Assembly (NCBI RefSeq): GCF_013403565.1
Contig: NZ_CP058627.1
Location: forward strand, 1,860,001 to 1,924,000
Reading direction: 5' to 3'
Length of the DNA stretch: 64,000 nucleotides
Source: Chitinibacter bivalviorum
Lineage (GTDB): Bacteria > Pseudomonadota > Gammaproteobacteria > Burkholderiales > Chitinibacteraceae
The stretch's first letter is position 1. Each line of letters begins with the position of its first letter. The position numbers and the translations under genes are program-made. The notes under the pieces are model-generated. The model was not told the DNA's origin. It saw only the letters and a program-made list of their open reading frames with translations, and made no database searches. Positions 8,249 to 18,682 of this stretch are shown here, one piece after another.

Positions 8249-8905
8249 ATGTGTGTTAACTATCTAACAGTCCCCAAGCGCACGCTGATAACTCATTTTG
8301 ATGCGTCAGCGCCAGATGAAGACTGGCGTGAAGAAGTATGGCAAGACTACGCCGCGCCGATTTTGATCGCAGGCGATCTTGCACGCCAGACCATTGTCGC
8401 CAATTACGGTTTTCTACCCCAACGCAAACTCCCCACCGGCACACGCTATAGCACCATGAACGCCCGCGCAGAGACGATAGGCCAGCTCAAAAGTTACCGC
8501 TCAGCATGGCACGCTACTCAATTCTGCCTCATCCCTATGCAGGGTTTTTTCGAGCCGTGTTACGAAAGTGGCAAAGCAGAGCGACAGCTCATCCAGCTGG
8601 CAAGCGGAGAACCATTTGCAGTCGCCGGCATCTGGCGCGAATGGCAGGAGGAAAATGGCAAGATTAGCCACTCCTTCACCCAAATCACCATCAACGCTGA
8701 TCAGCATCCACTCATGAAGCGAATGCACAAAGCAAACGAAGAGAAGCGCAGCTTGGTCTTAATTGAAGAACGAGATTACGACGCGTGGCTGGACTGCCAA
8801 AAACCGGAGCTTGCGAGAACATTGCTGCGCCATACGGCGATCGAGCAACTTCAGGCGATCGCAACGCCAAAAGCCTCAGTACGCAAGCAAGATAGTTTGT
8901 TTTGA
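8249..8905 (+). CDS. yedK: SOS response-associated peptidase (SRAP / HMCES / YedK family)
   Basis: SRAP proteins form a covalent thiazolidine link to abasic sites in single-stranded DNA and so shield them. The 218-residue product has the hallmarks: Cys2, exposed after removal of Met1 (MCVNY), the NARAET motif at 71-76, the active-site glutamate in GFFEP (Glu102) and the C-terminal PLMKRMH with His160. Where most members read GFYEW, this one reads GFFEPCY, a small variation. It diverges from umuDC across a shared operator, which fits a DNA-damage role. Confidence 0.92.
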   Translation: MCVNYLTVPKRTLITHFDASAPDEDWREEVWQDYAAPILIAGDLARQTIVANYGFLPQRKLPTGTRYSTMNARAETIGQLKSYRSAWHATQFCLIPMQGFFEPCYESGKAERQLIQLASGEPFAVAGIWREWQEENGKISHSFTQITINADQHPLMKRMHKANEEKRSLVLIEERDYDAWLDCQKPELARTLLRHTAIEQLQAIATPKASVRKQDSLF

Positions 8906-8949
8906 AGTATTTGTTTGGTAATAAGTAGAATTACTGCTGCAGAAATGAA

Positions 8950-8983
8950 CAAGGCCTTGCAATCTAACGATTACAAGGCCTTG
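8950..8983 (-). terminator. terminator after tRNA-Pro
   Basis: A 15-bp stem, CAAGGCCTTGTAATC paired with GATTGCAAGGCCTTG, with the four-base loop GTTA on the minus strand, just downstream of tRNA-Pro. The following TTCATTTC is only moderately T-rich. Confidence 0.75.
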
Positions 8984-8989
8984 AAGTTT

Positions 8990-9066
8990 TGGTCGGAATA
9001 GCGGGATTCGAACTCGCGACCCCTTGCACCCCATGCAAGTGCGCTACCAGGCTGCGCCATATTCCG
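8990..9066 (-). tRNA. tRNA-Pro (anticodon GGG)
   Basis: On the minus strand the acceptor CGGAATA pairs with TATTCCG, followed by A-CCA. The D-arm GGCGCAGCCTGGTAGCGC is proline-like, and the anticodon arm is CTTGC-ATGGGGT-GCAAG, giving GGG. The T-arm contains GAGTTCGAATC. It is 77 nt long with CCA encoded. A 22-base piece of its anticodon region is duplicated at 9134-9155. Confidence 0.96.
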
Positions 9067-9133
9067 AGAGAGATGCATATTAGCAGAGCTAGACTCTTAG
9101 CTCAAGGGAACAACATACAATATTTATCGCTAT

Positions 9134-9155
9134 GCGACCCCTTGCACCCCATGCA
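9134..9155. repeat. 22-bp copy of the tRNA-Pro anticodon region
   Basis: These 22 bases are identical to 9016-9037 within tRNA-Pro, in the same orientation and 118 bases away. The match covers most of the anticodon stem-loop and the bases after it; sequences beyond it differ. Integrases often use anticodon-loop segments as attachment sites, so this may be a scar of a lost element. It is too short to form a tRNA. Confidence 0.6.
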
Positions 9156-9166
9156 GGTACGGAATT

Positions 9167-9538
9167 TTAGTCTTCCAACCAAGCCAGTAAGTCTTCGAGC
9201 TCATGACGAACTTCGGTCAGCGTAACCTCACCGGAATCCATCATATGCCCCATATCAGCCAGATGAGTACCAAGCTGATTACGAGCACCACTAATGGTAA
9301 AACCTTGCTCATAGAGCAGCGAGCGAATCCGTCGCACCAGCAACACCTCATGATGCTGATAGTAGCGGCGATTGCCACGACGCTTAACGGGCTTTAACTG
9401 CGTAAACTCTTGTTCCCAATAGCGCAGAACATGAGGTTTGACACCGCACAAATCGCTGACTTCACCAATGGTGAAGTAGCGTTTTGCGGGAATCGGCGGT
9501 AAATCATTGGTTGGAATAACGCTGCTGGAGTTTTGCAT
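9167..9538 (-). CDS. MerR-family transcriptional regulator
   Basis: The protein has 123 residues from the ATG at 9538. An in-frame TTG at 9550 is less likely. An N-terminal winged helix-turn-helix ([20 protein letters not shown]) and wing ([18 protein letters not shown]) are followed by the second helix pair and a short C-terminal helix rich in Glu and Leu. No cysteine cluster for metal binding is present: the only Cys is in the HTH. The start lies inside the 3' end of ihfA, so it is coupled to that gene. The order pheT-ihfA-merR-tRNA-Pro is common in beta- and gammaproteobacteria. The regulated genes are unknown. Confidence 0.9.
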   Translation of the reverse strand: MQNSSSVIPTNDLPPIPAKRYFTIGEVSDLCGVKPHVLRYWEQEFTQLKPVKRRGNRRYYQHHEVLLVRRIRSLLYEQGFTISGARNQLGTHLADMGHMMDSGEVTLTEVRHELEDLLAWLED

Positions 9539-9842
9539 AGTGAACTTCAACCATACCTTTTAGTTTTTGGCTGGCGTGGAATGTCACCACGCGACGGGCA
9601 GAAATTGGAATCTCTTCACCAGTTTTTGGGTTACGGCCTGGGCGTTGCGGTTTATCGCGCAATTGGAAATTACCAAAGCCCGACAATTTCACCGTATCAC
9701 CCTCAGCCAGAGCCGCACGGATTTCATCAAAAAACGCTTCGACCATGTCTTTGGCTTCGCGTTTATTCAAACCCACTTTATCAAACAACATATCAGCCAG
9801 ATCGGCTTTAGTTAAAGTCAAAGTACTTGCTTCGTACTGCAT
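9504..9842 (-). CDS. ihfA: integration host factor subunit alpha
   Basis: HU/IHF family, 112 residues from the ATG at 9842, starting [17 protein letters not shown]. The DNA-bending arm carries [20 protein letters not shown], including the intercalating proline in NPKTG. IHF bends DNA as a heterodimer with IhfB and acts in recombination, replication and promoter control. The start codon overlaps the pheT stop (TAATG), so expression is coupled to pheST, as in E. coli. A farther in-frame ATG at 9866 lies inside pheT and was not used. Confidence 0.96.
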   Translation of the reverse strand: MQYEASTLTLTKADLADMLFDKVGLNKREAKDMVEAFFDEIRAALAEGDTVKLSGFGNFQLRDKPQRPGRNPKTGEEIPISARRVVTFHASQKLKGMVEVHYAKLQQRYSNQ

Positions 9843-12196
9843 TATGTTCTCAAGATCGCGCCGCATGTTTCTGCCTTCTTAATCAATGCTGCTACTGCAG
9901 CATCAACTTCTTCATCTGTTAAAGTTTTGTGAGTATCTTGCAATAACACTTTGAATGCAAGGCTCTTTTTACCTTCCGGCAAACCTTTTCCGCGGTAAAC
10001 ATCGAATACCTCAATGTTTGCCACGATACTTTGTTTTGCACTTGCAAAAGCGCTTTGCAGCTGCGCAACAGTCACGGACTCATCCATCAGCAATGCCAAA
10101 TCACGGCGCACAGCTTGGAATTTTGAAACCGCGCCTGCGGTTAATTTTTCAACCTGAGTCAACGCAGCCACATCCAATTCAAACACCACCGGCGCATTCA
10201 GCAGACTGTATTTTTGTACCCATTGCGGATGCAACTCGCCCAAGACACCGATAACATTGCCATCGAGCACCACTTCAGCCGAACGACCAGGATGCAAAGC
10301 GGGATGATGAGCGCGGCGATACTCTGCGACACGCGGAGCGAGCAAAGCTTCGACATCAGCTTTGACATCAAAGAAGTCAACGCGCTCTTTGCCTGCGCCC
10401 CACTGCTCAGCCACACGACCACCCCATGCAAGGGCGGCGATTTTCTCAGGTTGCTGCTCAGCATTCAAGCCATTGAACACGCGCGCCACTTCAAACAGAC
10501 GCACGCGATCCTGTTTGCGGTTTTGATTGTGCTGCAAAGCGGAAATCAAGCCACCCAGCAGCGTTGAGCGCATGACACTCATTTGACTGGCGATGGGGTT
10601 AATCAGCTTGATTGGCGCATCGTTATTGGCAAAATCAGTTTCCCATTGCGCCTCAACAAAGGCATAGGAAATCGCCTCTTGATAGTCGCGACCAGCGATG
10701 ATCTGCTTCAGTACATTTTTGCTACGCAAATGGCCAGGCTGCGGCAACATTGCGCTGCGTGCATTGCTTGGCTGCACCGGAATATTGTCGTAACCGAACA
10801 CGCGAGCGACTTCTTCAATCAGATCTTCTTCGATCTCGATATCGAAGCGATACGACGGTGGCGTTACCGTGATCACATCACCCGCCAATTCGCTCTGCAA
10901 GCCCAAGCCTTGCAGCAGCGCGACGATATCCGCAGCAGGCAAAGTAATACCCAACACCTTGGCTACGCGAGACACACGCAAAGCCACCGACTGACGAGCC
11001 GGCAATTCAGCCAATGCTTCGGTAACTGGCCCGGCCTGACCACCACAAATCTCAATAATTAAAGCGGTTGCGCGTTCAAGCGCTTCACGCACATAGCCAA
11101 AATCAACCCCACGCTCAAAGCGATGGCTAGAATCCGATGAGAAGCCAAAGCGACGGCCTTTACCCGCAATCACATTCGGCGCAAAGAAAGCCGACTCAAG
11201 GAAAATATCTGTGCAACCCGCTTCAACACTCGACTCAGCGCCGCCCATAATGCCCGCCAAGGCAACTGGCTTCACATCATCGGCAATTACCAACAAATCA
11301 TCAGTCAGCTCAAGCTCTTTCTCATTGAGCAATTTGATTTTTTCGCCAGGCGTCGCAAAACGAACATTGATATCGCCCTGCAATTTCGCCAAATCAAACG
11401 CGTGCATTGGCTGCCCTAACTCGAGCAACACGTAGTTGGTCACATCGACAATTGCAGAAATCGAGCGTACACCACAACGCTCTAGACGCTGTTTCATCCA
11501 ATCAGGGGTATTGGCCGCTTGATTAACACCAATAATGGCTCTACCCGCATACCGTGGGCAGGCATCACCAGCATTTAGCTTAACTGCGCGTGCTTGGCTA
11601 GCAGTAACAGCCACAGCTGGCGTTTCAACCGCGCAAAGTTCGGCCTTAGTCAGCGCAGCCACTTCACGTGCCAAGCCACGAATTGACAAGCAATCACAAC
11701 GATTTGGCGTGAGCTTCAAAGTCATCAAACGATCATCAAGATCAAGATACTCACGAATCGGCATACCCACAGGCGCATCAGCCGGCAAAATCAGCAAGCC
11801 GGAAGATTCTTCCGCCAAACCGATTTCTTGTTCGGCACACAACATGCCCATCGATTCAACGCCACGAACTTTGGCTTTTTTGATTTTAAAGTCGCCCGGC
11901 AACACTGCGCCAACGCGCGCGCAGGGCACTTTAATCCCAACCGCGACATTGGCAGCACCACACACGATTTGCAATGGCTCTGCTTCGCCAACATTGACGC
12001 TACATACATTCAGACGATCTGCATCGGGGTGCTTAGTCACACTCAGCACTTCAGCGACATATACTTCAGTAAATTCAGGCGCCGCAGGATCGTTCTCTTC
12101 CACCTCAAGGCCGGCCATCGTCAACAGATGAGCCAACTCGTCAGAATTGATCGCGGGATTTACCCAGCTGCGCAACCACTGTTCAGAAAATTTCAT
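9842..12196 (-). CDS. pheT: phenylalanyl-tRNA synthetase beta subunit
   Basis: The product is 784 residues; the family is usually 785-800. An N-terminal tRNA-binding OB domain ([19 protein letters not shown], about residues 47-65) is followed by the B3/B4 editing module near 200-380, the B5 domain, a catalytic-like core ([18 protein letters not shown]), and a C-terminal anticodon-binding FDX-ACB domain ending [16 protein letters not shown]. With PheS it forms the alpha2-beta2 enzyme that charges tRNA-Phe. It lies 15 bases downstream of pheS and overlaps ihfA. Confidence 0.97.
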   Translation of the reverse strand: MKFSEQWLRSWVNPAINSDELAHLLTMAGLEVEENDPAAPEFTEVYVAEVLSVTKHPDADRLNVCSVNVGEAEPLQIVCGAANVAVGIKVPCARVGAVLPGDFKIKKAKVRGVESMGMLCAEQEIGLAEESSGLLILPADAPVGMPIREYLDLDDRLMTLKLTPNRCDCLSIRGLAREVAALTKAELCAVETPAVAVTASQARAVKLNAGDACPRYAGRAIIGVNQAANTPDWMKQRLERCGVRSISAIVDVTNYVLLELGQPMHAFDLAKLQGDINVRFATPGEKIKLLNEKELELTDDLLVIADDVKPVALAGIMGGAESSVEAGCTDIFLESAFFAPNVIAGKGRRFGFSSDSSHRFERGVDFGYVREALERATALIIEICGGQAGPVTEALAELPARQSVALRVSRVAKVLGITLPAADIVALLQGLGLQSELAGDVITVTPPSYRFDIEIEEDLIEEVARVFGYDNIPVQPSNARSAMLPQPGHLRSKNVLKQIIAGRDYQEAISYAFVEAQWETDFANNDAPIKLINPIASQMSVMRSTLLGGLISALQHNQNRKQDRVRLFEVARVFNGLNAEQQPEKIAALAWGGRVAEQWGAGKERVDFFDVKADVEALLAPRVAEYRRAHHPALHPGRSAEVVLDGNVIGVLGELHPQWVQKYSLLNAPVVFELDVAALTQVEKLTAGAVSKFQAVRRDLALLMDESVTVAQLQSAFASAKQSIVANIEVFDVYRGKGLPEGKKSLAFKVLLQDTHKTLTDEEVDAAVAALIKKAETCGAILRT

Positions 12197-12211
12197 AATT
12201 ACCGGCTCGGC

Positions 12212-13222
<1,011 letters not shown>

Positions 13223-13336
13223 CTAAATAAATGTGGAAGGAAATTGTTTAAGCAAACCAACTAAAACACACCCGTAGCGGGTATTTCAGTTGTGTTGACG
13301 AAACAATCTTGCAGCGTACAAAGCAAAAAATAGTGA

Positions 13337-13363
13337 ATAAAAAAGGGAGGCTAAGCCTCCCTT
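13337..13363 (-). terminator. intrinsic terminator downstream of rplT
   Basis: On the minus strand, AAGGGAGGC-TTA-GCCTCCCTT forms a nine-base-pair stem followed by a run of six or more T. It separates infC-rpmI-rplT from pheST, possibly with partial read-through. Confidence 0.9.
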
Positions 13364-13380
13364 CTCATCAGCAGAACCGA

Positions 13381-13740
13381 TTAGGCAGCGAGACTAGCTT
13401 TAGCTTGTTCAACAAAAGCAGCAAATGCTGGTTTGTCGAATACGGCCAAGTCAGCCAACACTTTACGGTCAACCACGATGCCAGCCTTTTTCAGGCCGTT
13501 CATGAAGCGGCTGTACGCCAAGCCACACTCACGAGATGCTGCGTTGATACGAGCGATCCAGAGTTGACGGAATTGACGTTTTTTCTGACGACGGTCACGG
13601 TACGCGTATTGACCGGCTTTCATCACCGCTTGTTTAGCGATGCGATAGACGTTCTTACGACGACCACGATAGCCTTTAGCCAGAGCTAAAACTTTCTTAT
13701 GACGAGCACGAGCGGTTACACCACGTTTAACGCGAGGCAT
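13381..13740 (-). CDS. rplT: 50S ribosomal protein L20
   Basis: The protein has 119 residues and is very basic, starting [16 protein letters not shown], with [15 protein letters not shown] and [16 protein letters not shown], all standard for L20. It is an early 23S rRNA assembly protein. In E. coli L20 also represses rpmI-rplT by binding the infC-rpmI region. It lies 15 bases after rpmI. Confidence 0.98.
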   Translation of the reverse strand: MPRVKRGVTARARHKKVLALAKGYRGRRKNVYRIAKQAVMKAGQYAYRDRRQKKRQFRQLWIARINAASRECGLAYSRFMNGLKKAGIVVDRKVLADLAVFDKPAFAAFVEQAKASLAA

Positions 13741-13755
13741 GGTTCTTCTCCTTGG

Positions 13756-13953
13756 TTATGCGTAGGGCAACATTGCACGTACGGAATTCATATTGGTCGC
13801 ATCGACCATAGAAGTGCCGCGCAATTGACGCTTAGTTTTAGTCGTTTTCTTGGTCAAGATGTGACGCTTGAACGCGTGACCGCGCTTAACACCACCACCG
13901 CCAAGTACTTTGAAGCGCTTTTTAGCGCTGCTCTTGGTTTTCATCTTTGGCAT
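13756..13953 (-). CDS. rpmI: 50S ribosomal protein L35
   Basis: The product is 65 residues from the ATG at 13953 ([14 protein letters not shown]), the normal L35 length. Upstream in-frame codons are ignored because L35 begins at this motif in all bacteria. The preceding 140 bases after infC contain short hairpins (for example AACAGAC/GTCTGTT right at the infC stop, near 14081-14104). These could take part in L20-mediated control, but I could not define a binding site. Confidence 0.97.
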   Translation of the reverse strand: MPKMKTKSSAKKRFKVLGGGGVKRGHAFKRHILTKKTTKTKRQLRGTSMVDATNMNSVRAMLPYA

Positions 13954-14095
13954 TGCATTGCTCCGATGAGCTATTAGATCAGGCGACAGGCGTCTTAATG
14001 AAATCATCAAGAACTTAGTACCCGCCACCCCGCTTTTGTTACGACTGTTGACGTCATCGTGAGATCACGCCTTAACAGACACAGTCGCCAGTCTG

Positions 14096-14623
14096 TTATT
14101 TTTTCTTCGGTGCCAACATCATGACCATCTGACGACCTTCGAGTCTTGGATATTGCTCGACGGTTGCTAACTCGGCCAAATCTGCTTCTACACGTTTAAG
14201 CTGTGCCATACCAATTTCTTGGTGGGCCATTTCACGACCACGGAAACGCAAAGTGAATTTGCATTTGTCGCCATCATTCAGAAAACGAATCGCACCACGC
14301 AATTTAACTTGGTAATCGTTTTCGTCTGTGCCCGGACGCAGCTTAATTTCTTTAACCTGTACCTGCTTTTGCTTGAGCTTGGCAGCGTGCTTTTTCTTGG
14401 CTTCTTCGTAGCGGAATTTGCCGAAATCCATCAGTCGACAAACTGGTGGCTGTGCATTTGGCGCGATCTCAACCAGATCAACGTCTGCATCTTCAGCCAT
14501 TTGAAGAGCTTGATTTAGCGAAACAATACCGAGTTGTTCGCCATCCACACCTTGTAAACGGATTTCGCGCGCGGTGATCTCACCATTGATCCGCGGGCCT
14601 TTATCTTGAGCAGCTATTGTCAT
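14096..14623 (-). CDS. infC: translation initiation factor IF-3
   Basis: IF3 keeps the 30S subunit free and proofreads initiator tRNA and start codons. The protein is about 175 residues with both domains: N-terminal [15 protein letters not shown] and [20 protein letters not shown], linker [12 protein letters not shown], and C-terminal [16 protein letters not shown] with REMAHQEIG. The start is uncertain. The ATG at 14623 is only two bases from GGAG (14629-14626), while an ATA codon at 14617, two codons later, has the ideal eight-base spacing. IF3 genes characteristically use rare start codons (AUU in E. coli) to allow autoregulation. The first gene of the block is thrS, 42 bases upstream. Confidence 0.96.
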   Translation of the reverse strand: MTIAAQDKGPRINGEITAREIRLQGVDGEQLGIVSLNQALQMAEDADVDLVEIAPNAQPPVCRLMDFGKFRYEEAKKKHAAKLKQKQVQVKEIKLRPGTDENDYQVKLRGAIRFLNDGDKCKFTLRFRGREMAHQEIGMAQLKRVEADLAELATVEQYPRLEGRQMVMMLAPKKK

Positions 14624-14665
14624 TACTCCAAGTCATTCAAAAACAAAACCGTGCATCTGCAAGCG

Positions 14666-16570
14666 TTAAACTTGAGGCATCTCAGACTGAATCAAAGCAC
14701 AAAGCGCCTCGACTGTCATTTGCCCCAAATCTTCACCGCTGCGATTTCGCACGGCCACCAAGCCAGCATCGCGTTCTTTATCACCAATAATCAGCTGATA
14801 AGGCAAACGCTGCAAGCTATGTTCGCGGATTTTATAGGTTATTTTCTCATTTCTCAAGTCTGCAATGGCACGAAGTCCACTTTGATTGAGACGAGCGGTC
14901 ACATTTTGCGCATATTCACGCTGTGATTCGGAAATATTCATTACCACCAACTGCACTGGAGCCAACCAAACGGGGAACGCACCAGCAAAGTTTTCGATCA
15001 AAATACCGATAAAACGCTCAAGCGAACCCAAGACAGCGCGATGTAACATGATTGGACGGTGTTTAGCGTTATCTTCACCAACATATTCCGCACCTAAACG
15101 CTCGGGCAAGTTTGGATCAATTTGCAAAGTACCACACTGCCACAGGCGACCTAAACAATCTTTCAGGGTAAATTCGATTTTAGGGCCGTAAAAGGCACCT
15201 TCACCAGGCAGGTACTCAAACTCCAAACCCTGAGACTGCAATGCAGCGGCTAATGCCGCCTCGGCCTTGTCCCAGCTCTCTTCTGTGCCTACGCGTTTTT
15301 CTGGACGAGTAGAGAGCTTCACGAGAATCTCACTAAACCCAAAATCTGCATAAACTTCTTTGAGCAAATCAATGAATGCGGCAGCCTCTTGCTGAACTTG
15401 ATCTTCGGTACAGAAGATGTGCGCATCGTCTTGCACAAAGCCGCGTACACGCATGATGCCATGCAGCGAGCCCGATGGCTCGTTACGGTGGCAAGAACCA
15501 AACTCTGCGTAGCGCAAGGGCAAATCACGGTAAGAACGCAAGCCTTGGTTAAAGACTTGAATATGCCCCGGGCAATTCATTGGTTTTACGGCGTAATCGC
15601 GTTTCTCAGACTCAGTGGTGAACATATTGTCATGGTAATTTTCCCAGTGACCCGACTTTTCCCACAAAGTACGATCCATCACCATAGGGGTACGAATTTC
15701 ATCGTAGCCATGCTGATTAAGCTTGCGACGCATATATTGCTCAATCGTTTGCCACAGCGTCCAACCCTTCGGGTGCCAAAACACCATACCAGGCGCTTCA
15801 TCCTGCATATGGAATAAATCGAGTTGCTTACCAATTTTACGGTGATCGCGTTTTTCGGCCTCTTCGAGCATATGCAAATACTGAGCCAAATCTTCCTTTT
15901 TAGCCCATGCAGTACCGTAAATGCGCGTTAGCATTTCATTTTTGCTATCGCCACGCCAATAGGCACCTGCAACCTTCATTAACTTGAATACTTTTAACTT
16001 ACCAGTTGATGGTACGTGTGGGCCACGACACAGGTCGGTGAATTCACCTTCGCGGTAGAGGCTTAGGGTTTGATCCGCAGGAATTGATTCAATAATTTCG
16101 GCTTTATAAATTTCGCCGATACTTTTGAAGTAGGCAACGGCCTCATCGCGAGACAGCTCATAACGTTCAACCGGAATATCTTGCTTGGCCAGTTCCTGCA
16201 TTTTCTTTTCAATCAGCACCAAATCTTCCGGTGTGAATGGGCGCTCATACGAGAAGTCATAGTAAAAACCATTCTCGATGGCTGGGCCAATGGTAACTTG
16301 TGCGGTCGGAAACAATTGTTTGACCGCGTAGGCCAGTAAATGGGCGGTTGAGTGCCGAATCACTTCAAGGCCATCGGCATCTTTTTCAGTAATAATCGCC
16401 AGATTTACATCACGATCAATCACGTAGCTCGTATCTACTAATTGACCATCAACTTTACCTGCCAGAGCTGCGCGTGCTAAACCTGCGCCGATACTTGCAG
16501 CGACATCAGCAATCGTGACCGCAGCTTCAAATTGACGTTGCGAACCATCAGGAAGAGTAACTACTGGCAT
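14666..16570 (-). CDS. thrS: threonyl-tRNA synthetase
   Basis: The product is 634 residues. In order it has a TGS domain ([14 protein letters not shown]), the zinc-like editing domain with [16 protein letters not shown] near 72-87, the class II catalytic core with [15 protein letters not shown] near 330 (zinc-binding Cys of the active site) and [16 protein letters not shown], and a C-terminal anticodon-binding domain ([10 protein letters not shown]). It starts the thrS-infC-rpmI-rplT block. No T-box or operator-like stem mimicking tRNA-Thr was recognised in the roughly 50 bases between the ATG and the upstream terminator. Confidence 0.98.
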   Translation of the reverse strand: MPVVTLPDGSQRQFEAAVTIADVAASIGAGLARAALAGKVDGQLVDTSYVIDRDVNLAIITEKDADGLEVIRHSTAHLLAYAVKQLFPTAQVTIGPAIENGFYYDFSYERPFTPEDLVLIEKKMQELAKQDIPVERYELSRDEAVAYFKSIGEIYKAEIIESIPADQTLSLYREGEFTDLCRGPHVPSTGKLKVFKLMKVAGAYWRGDSKNEMLTRIYGTAWAKKEDLAQYLHMLEEAEKRDHRKIGKQLDLFHMQDEAPGMVFWHPKGWTLWQTIEQYMRRKLNQHGYDEIRTPMVMDRTLWEKSGHWENYHDNMFTTESEKRDYAVKPMNCPGHIQVFNQGLRSYRDLPLRYAEFGSCHRNEPSGSLHGIMRVRGFVQDDAHIFCTEDQVQQEAAAFIDLLKEVYADFGFSEILVKLSTRPEKRVGTEESWDKAEAALAAALQSQGLEFEYLPGEGAFYGPKIEFTLKDCLGRLWQCGTLQIDPNLPERLGAEYVGEDNAKHRPIMLHRAVLGSLERFIGILIENFAGAFPVWLAPVQLVVMNISESQREYAQNVTARLNQSGLRAIADLRNEKITYKIREHSLQRLPYQLIIGDKERDAGLVAVRNRSGEDLGQMTVEALCALIQSEMPQV

Positions 16571-16621
16571 TATTTTCGCCTTTACAAGTATCGGCTACGC
16601 CGATTTGATCATTTAACAAAA

Positions 16622-16653
16622 CAAAAAAAAAGTGCGGGCTTAGCCGCACTTTT
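16622..16653 (-). terminator. intrinsic terminator between tRNA-Val and thrS
   Basis: Ten-base-pair stem AAAAGTGCGG/CCGCACTTTT with loop CTAAGC, followed on the minus strand by a run of about nine T. It ends the tRNA-Val transcript 80 bases downstream. Confidence 0.9.
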
Positions 16654-16733
16654 AAAAATTTGACTGTGAACGGCTTAAACCAATAAAGCAAAGGTCGTAG
16701 TGCTCGTTCGTTGCATGTCAAATTCCTCTGTAT

Positions 16734-16810
16734 TGGTAGGCACGATTGGACTCGAACCAACGACCCCCACCATGTCAAGGTGGTGCTCTAACCAGCTGAG
16801 CTACGTGCCT
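16734..16810 (-). tRNA. tRNA-Val (anticodon GAC)
   Basis: On the minus strand the acceptor AGGCACG pairs with CGTGCCT, followed by ACCA. The D-arm is TAGCTCAGCTGGTTAGAGC, the anticodon arm CCACC-TTGACAT-GGTGG gives GAC, and the T-arm has GGTTCGAGTCC. It is 77 nt long. Confidence 0.96.
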
Positions 16811-16883
16811 AAAGAAGCGCAATCATAAACGGCTTACACCGCTTTGGCAAGATTTTCACTGCGCAATGCCGTTAATCACAGGA

Positions 16884-17183
16884 TTAAAGGCCAGGTTTAC
16901 GCCAAAAGAAACGCCAAACAAAACCAGGCCAGGCCAATACCAAGAACAAAGCCAAAGCACTCGCGTAAAACTGCCAGTTTTGTTCATGGACAGGGCTAAA
17001 GCGTGACTCAAGAAAGCGCGCAAAACCACCAACTAAAACGAATAAGAACATCATCTCCAAAAGGCGCCAAAAGAAGTTTTTAGTGCCAGATTGAGGTGCA
17101 CGAAAGAAAAAAATCTTTTCAGAAAAAAAAGGTACATTGGCGGCAACCGCAGCCAATGTACCGATCAAAAGCAGATTTTGCAT
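16884..17183 (-). CDS. DUF2818 family small membrane protein
   Basis: The product is 99 residues with about three hydrophobic segments: residues 4-22, 41-58 and 73-93. It contains NVPFFSEKIFFF and ends in the conserved-looking WPGFVWRFFWRK. It lies 13 bases after nuoN and is the last gene of the complex I operon. In many betaproteobacteria a DUF2818 gene follows nuoN, so an accessory or assembly role for complex I is plausible, but no function is known. Confidence 0.85.
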   Translation of the reverse strand: MQNLLLIGTLAAVAANVPFFSEKIFFFRAPQSGTKNFFWRLLEMMFLFVLVGGFARFLESRFSPVHEQNWQFYASALALFLVLAWPGFVWRFFWRKPGL

Positions 17184-17196
17184 GCAGTTAATCTTA

Positions 17197-18654
17197 TTAG
17201 AAAGCAGCTGGAATAGAGCGCTGAACAGCTTCAGTCAGCACAGACATCAAGCTGTTTGGCATTAAACCAAGCACGAGCAATAGCAAGCAATTGATAGAAA
17301 GAACTACTTTCATATCAATACACGCACTCAAGGGCGCATCTGTTTCTGCGTCATCAAAGTACATTACCTTCACAATACGCAAGTAATAGAAAGCGCCAAT
17401 TAATGAGAAGATAACCGCAAATACAGCCAACCAAACCATTTGCATATTGACGATTTCTTTCAAGATCGACAACTTAGCAAAGAAGCCCAAAAACACTGGA
17501 ATACCAGCCATCGAGAACATGGTAAACAGCATCATCAATGCAAACCATGGGCTACGCTGATTCAACCCTTTCAGATCACTAATCTGGTCTGCTTCAAAAC
17601 CCTCACGAGATAAGAGCATTAAGACACCAAAACCTGCCGCGCCCATTAACACATAGCTGATCACATAGAAGAATGAAGCGGCATAACCGTTCGGTGTTGC
17701 AACCAACAAACCAAGCAATACAAAACCCATATGGGAAATGGTTGAATAACCAAACATACGCTTGATATTGGTTTGCGCAATTGCAGTTAAATTGCCCAAG
17801 CCGATAGACAAGACAGCCAAGATCATCAACATGCCACGCCAGTCAGGTGCAAAACCCTCTAAAGCTTGCGCCAATACACGCAGAGTAAATACGAATACGG
17901 CTACTTTAGGCGCAGTTGAAATCAACTGAGACATTGGTGTTGGTGCACCTTGGTAAACGTCTGGCACCCACATATGGAATGGCACAGCACCAAACTTAAA
18001 GCCAAGACCGGTAACTACAAATACCAAACCAAACACAACCAATAAATTATTAGCTGTACCCGCTTGAATCGCATGAGCAATGGTAAAGACATCCAATGAA
18101 CCCGTTGCACCGTATAGCATTGACATACCGTACAGCAACATACCAGACGCCAAAGCACCAAGCACAAAGTACTTCATCGCCGCTTCAGTCGATGCAAAAG
18201 ATTCACGATTTAGTGCAACCATGGCATAGATAGACAACGACATCAATTCCAGACCGACATACAAAGTCAGGAAATTAATTGCAGATGCCATCACCATCAT
18301 CCCTAATAGGGAAAACAGCGCCAAGGTAAACAGCTCACCGCGAAATAAACCGCGAGCTTTCGCATATGAGCGGCCATAAATGAGAACTAATGCTACACCC
18401 AAGATCATGCCCAATTTTGCATAATCAGAAAGTGCATCGGCCAGAAATGAATTGCTAAAACCCAGGCGTGCTTGCGGTTCGTGGCCACTAACGACCAAGG
18501 CGGCAGTCACACCCAATGTGAGCAAAGTTAATACATAGGTGACGCTGCGTTTTGCATCACTGATAAATAAATCAATCAGCAGGATGGCACATACCGCACA
18601 GAGCAAAAAGATCTCTGGCGTTGCCACCCATGGATTAAGACTGGTCCAGGTCAT
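17197..18654 (-). CDS. nuoN: NADH-quinone oxidoreductase subunit N
   Basis: This Mrp antiporter-like proton-pumping subunit of complex I has 485 residues, within the family range, and about 14 transmembrane helices. Recognisable family segments are LELMSLSIYAMVAL with the key glutamate, GFKFGAVPFHMWVPDVYQG with the conserved lysine region, and KRMFGYSTISHMGF. The last membrane arm gene, it follows nuoM by 28 bases and precedes the DUF2818 gene. Confidence 0.97.
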   Translation of the reverse strand: MTWTSLNPWVATPEIFLLCAVCAILLIDLFISDAKRSVTYVLTLLTLGVTAALVVSGHEPQARLGFSNSFLADALSDYAKLGMILGVALVLIYGRSYAKARGLFRGELFTLALFSLLGMMVMASAINFLTLYVGLELMSLSIYAMVALNRESFASTEAAMKYFVLGALASGMLLYGMSMLYGATGSLDVFTIAHAIQAGTANNLLVVFGLVFVVTGLGFKFGAVPFHMWVPDVYQGAPTPMSQLISTAPKVAVFVFTLRVLAQALEGFAPDWRGMLMILAVLSIGLGNLTAIAQTNIKRMFGYSTISHMGFVLLGLLVATPNGYAASFFYVISYVLMGAAGFGVLMLLSREGFEADQISDLKGLNQRSPWFALMMLFTMFSMAGIPVFLGFFAKLSILKEIVNMQMVWLAVFAVIFSLIGAFYYLRIVKVMYFDDAETDAPLSACIDMKVVLSINCLLLLVLGLMPNSLMSVLTEAVQRSIPAAF

Positions 18655-18682
18655 GGTTCTAGCCTACTGTTATAGTCGATTA

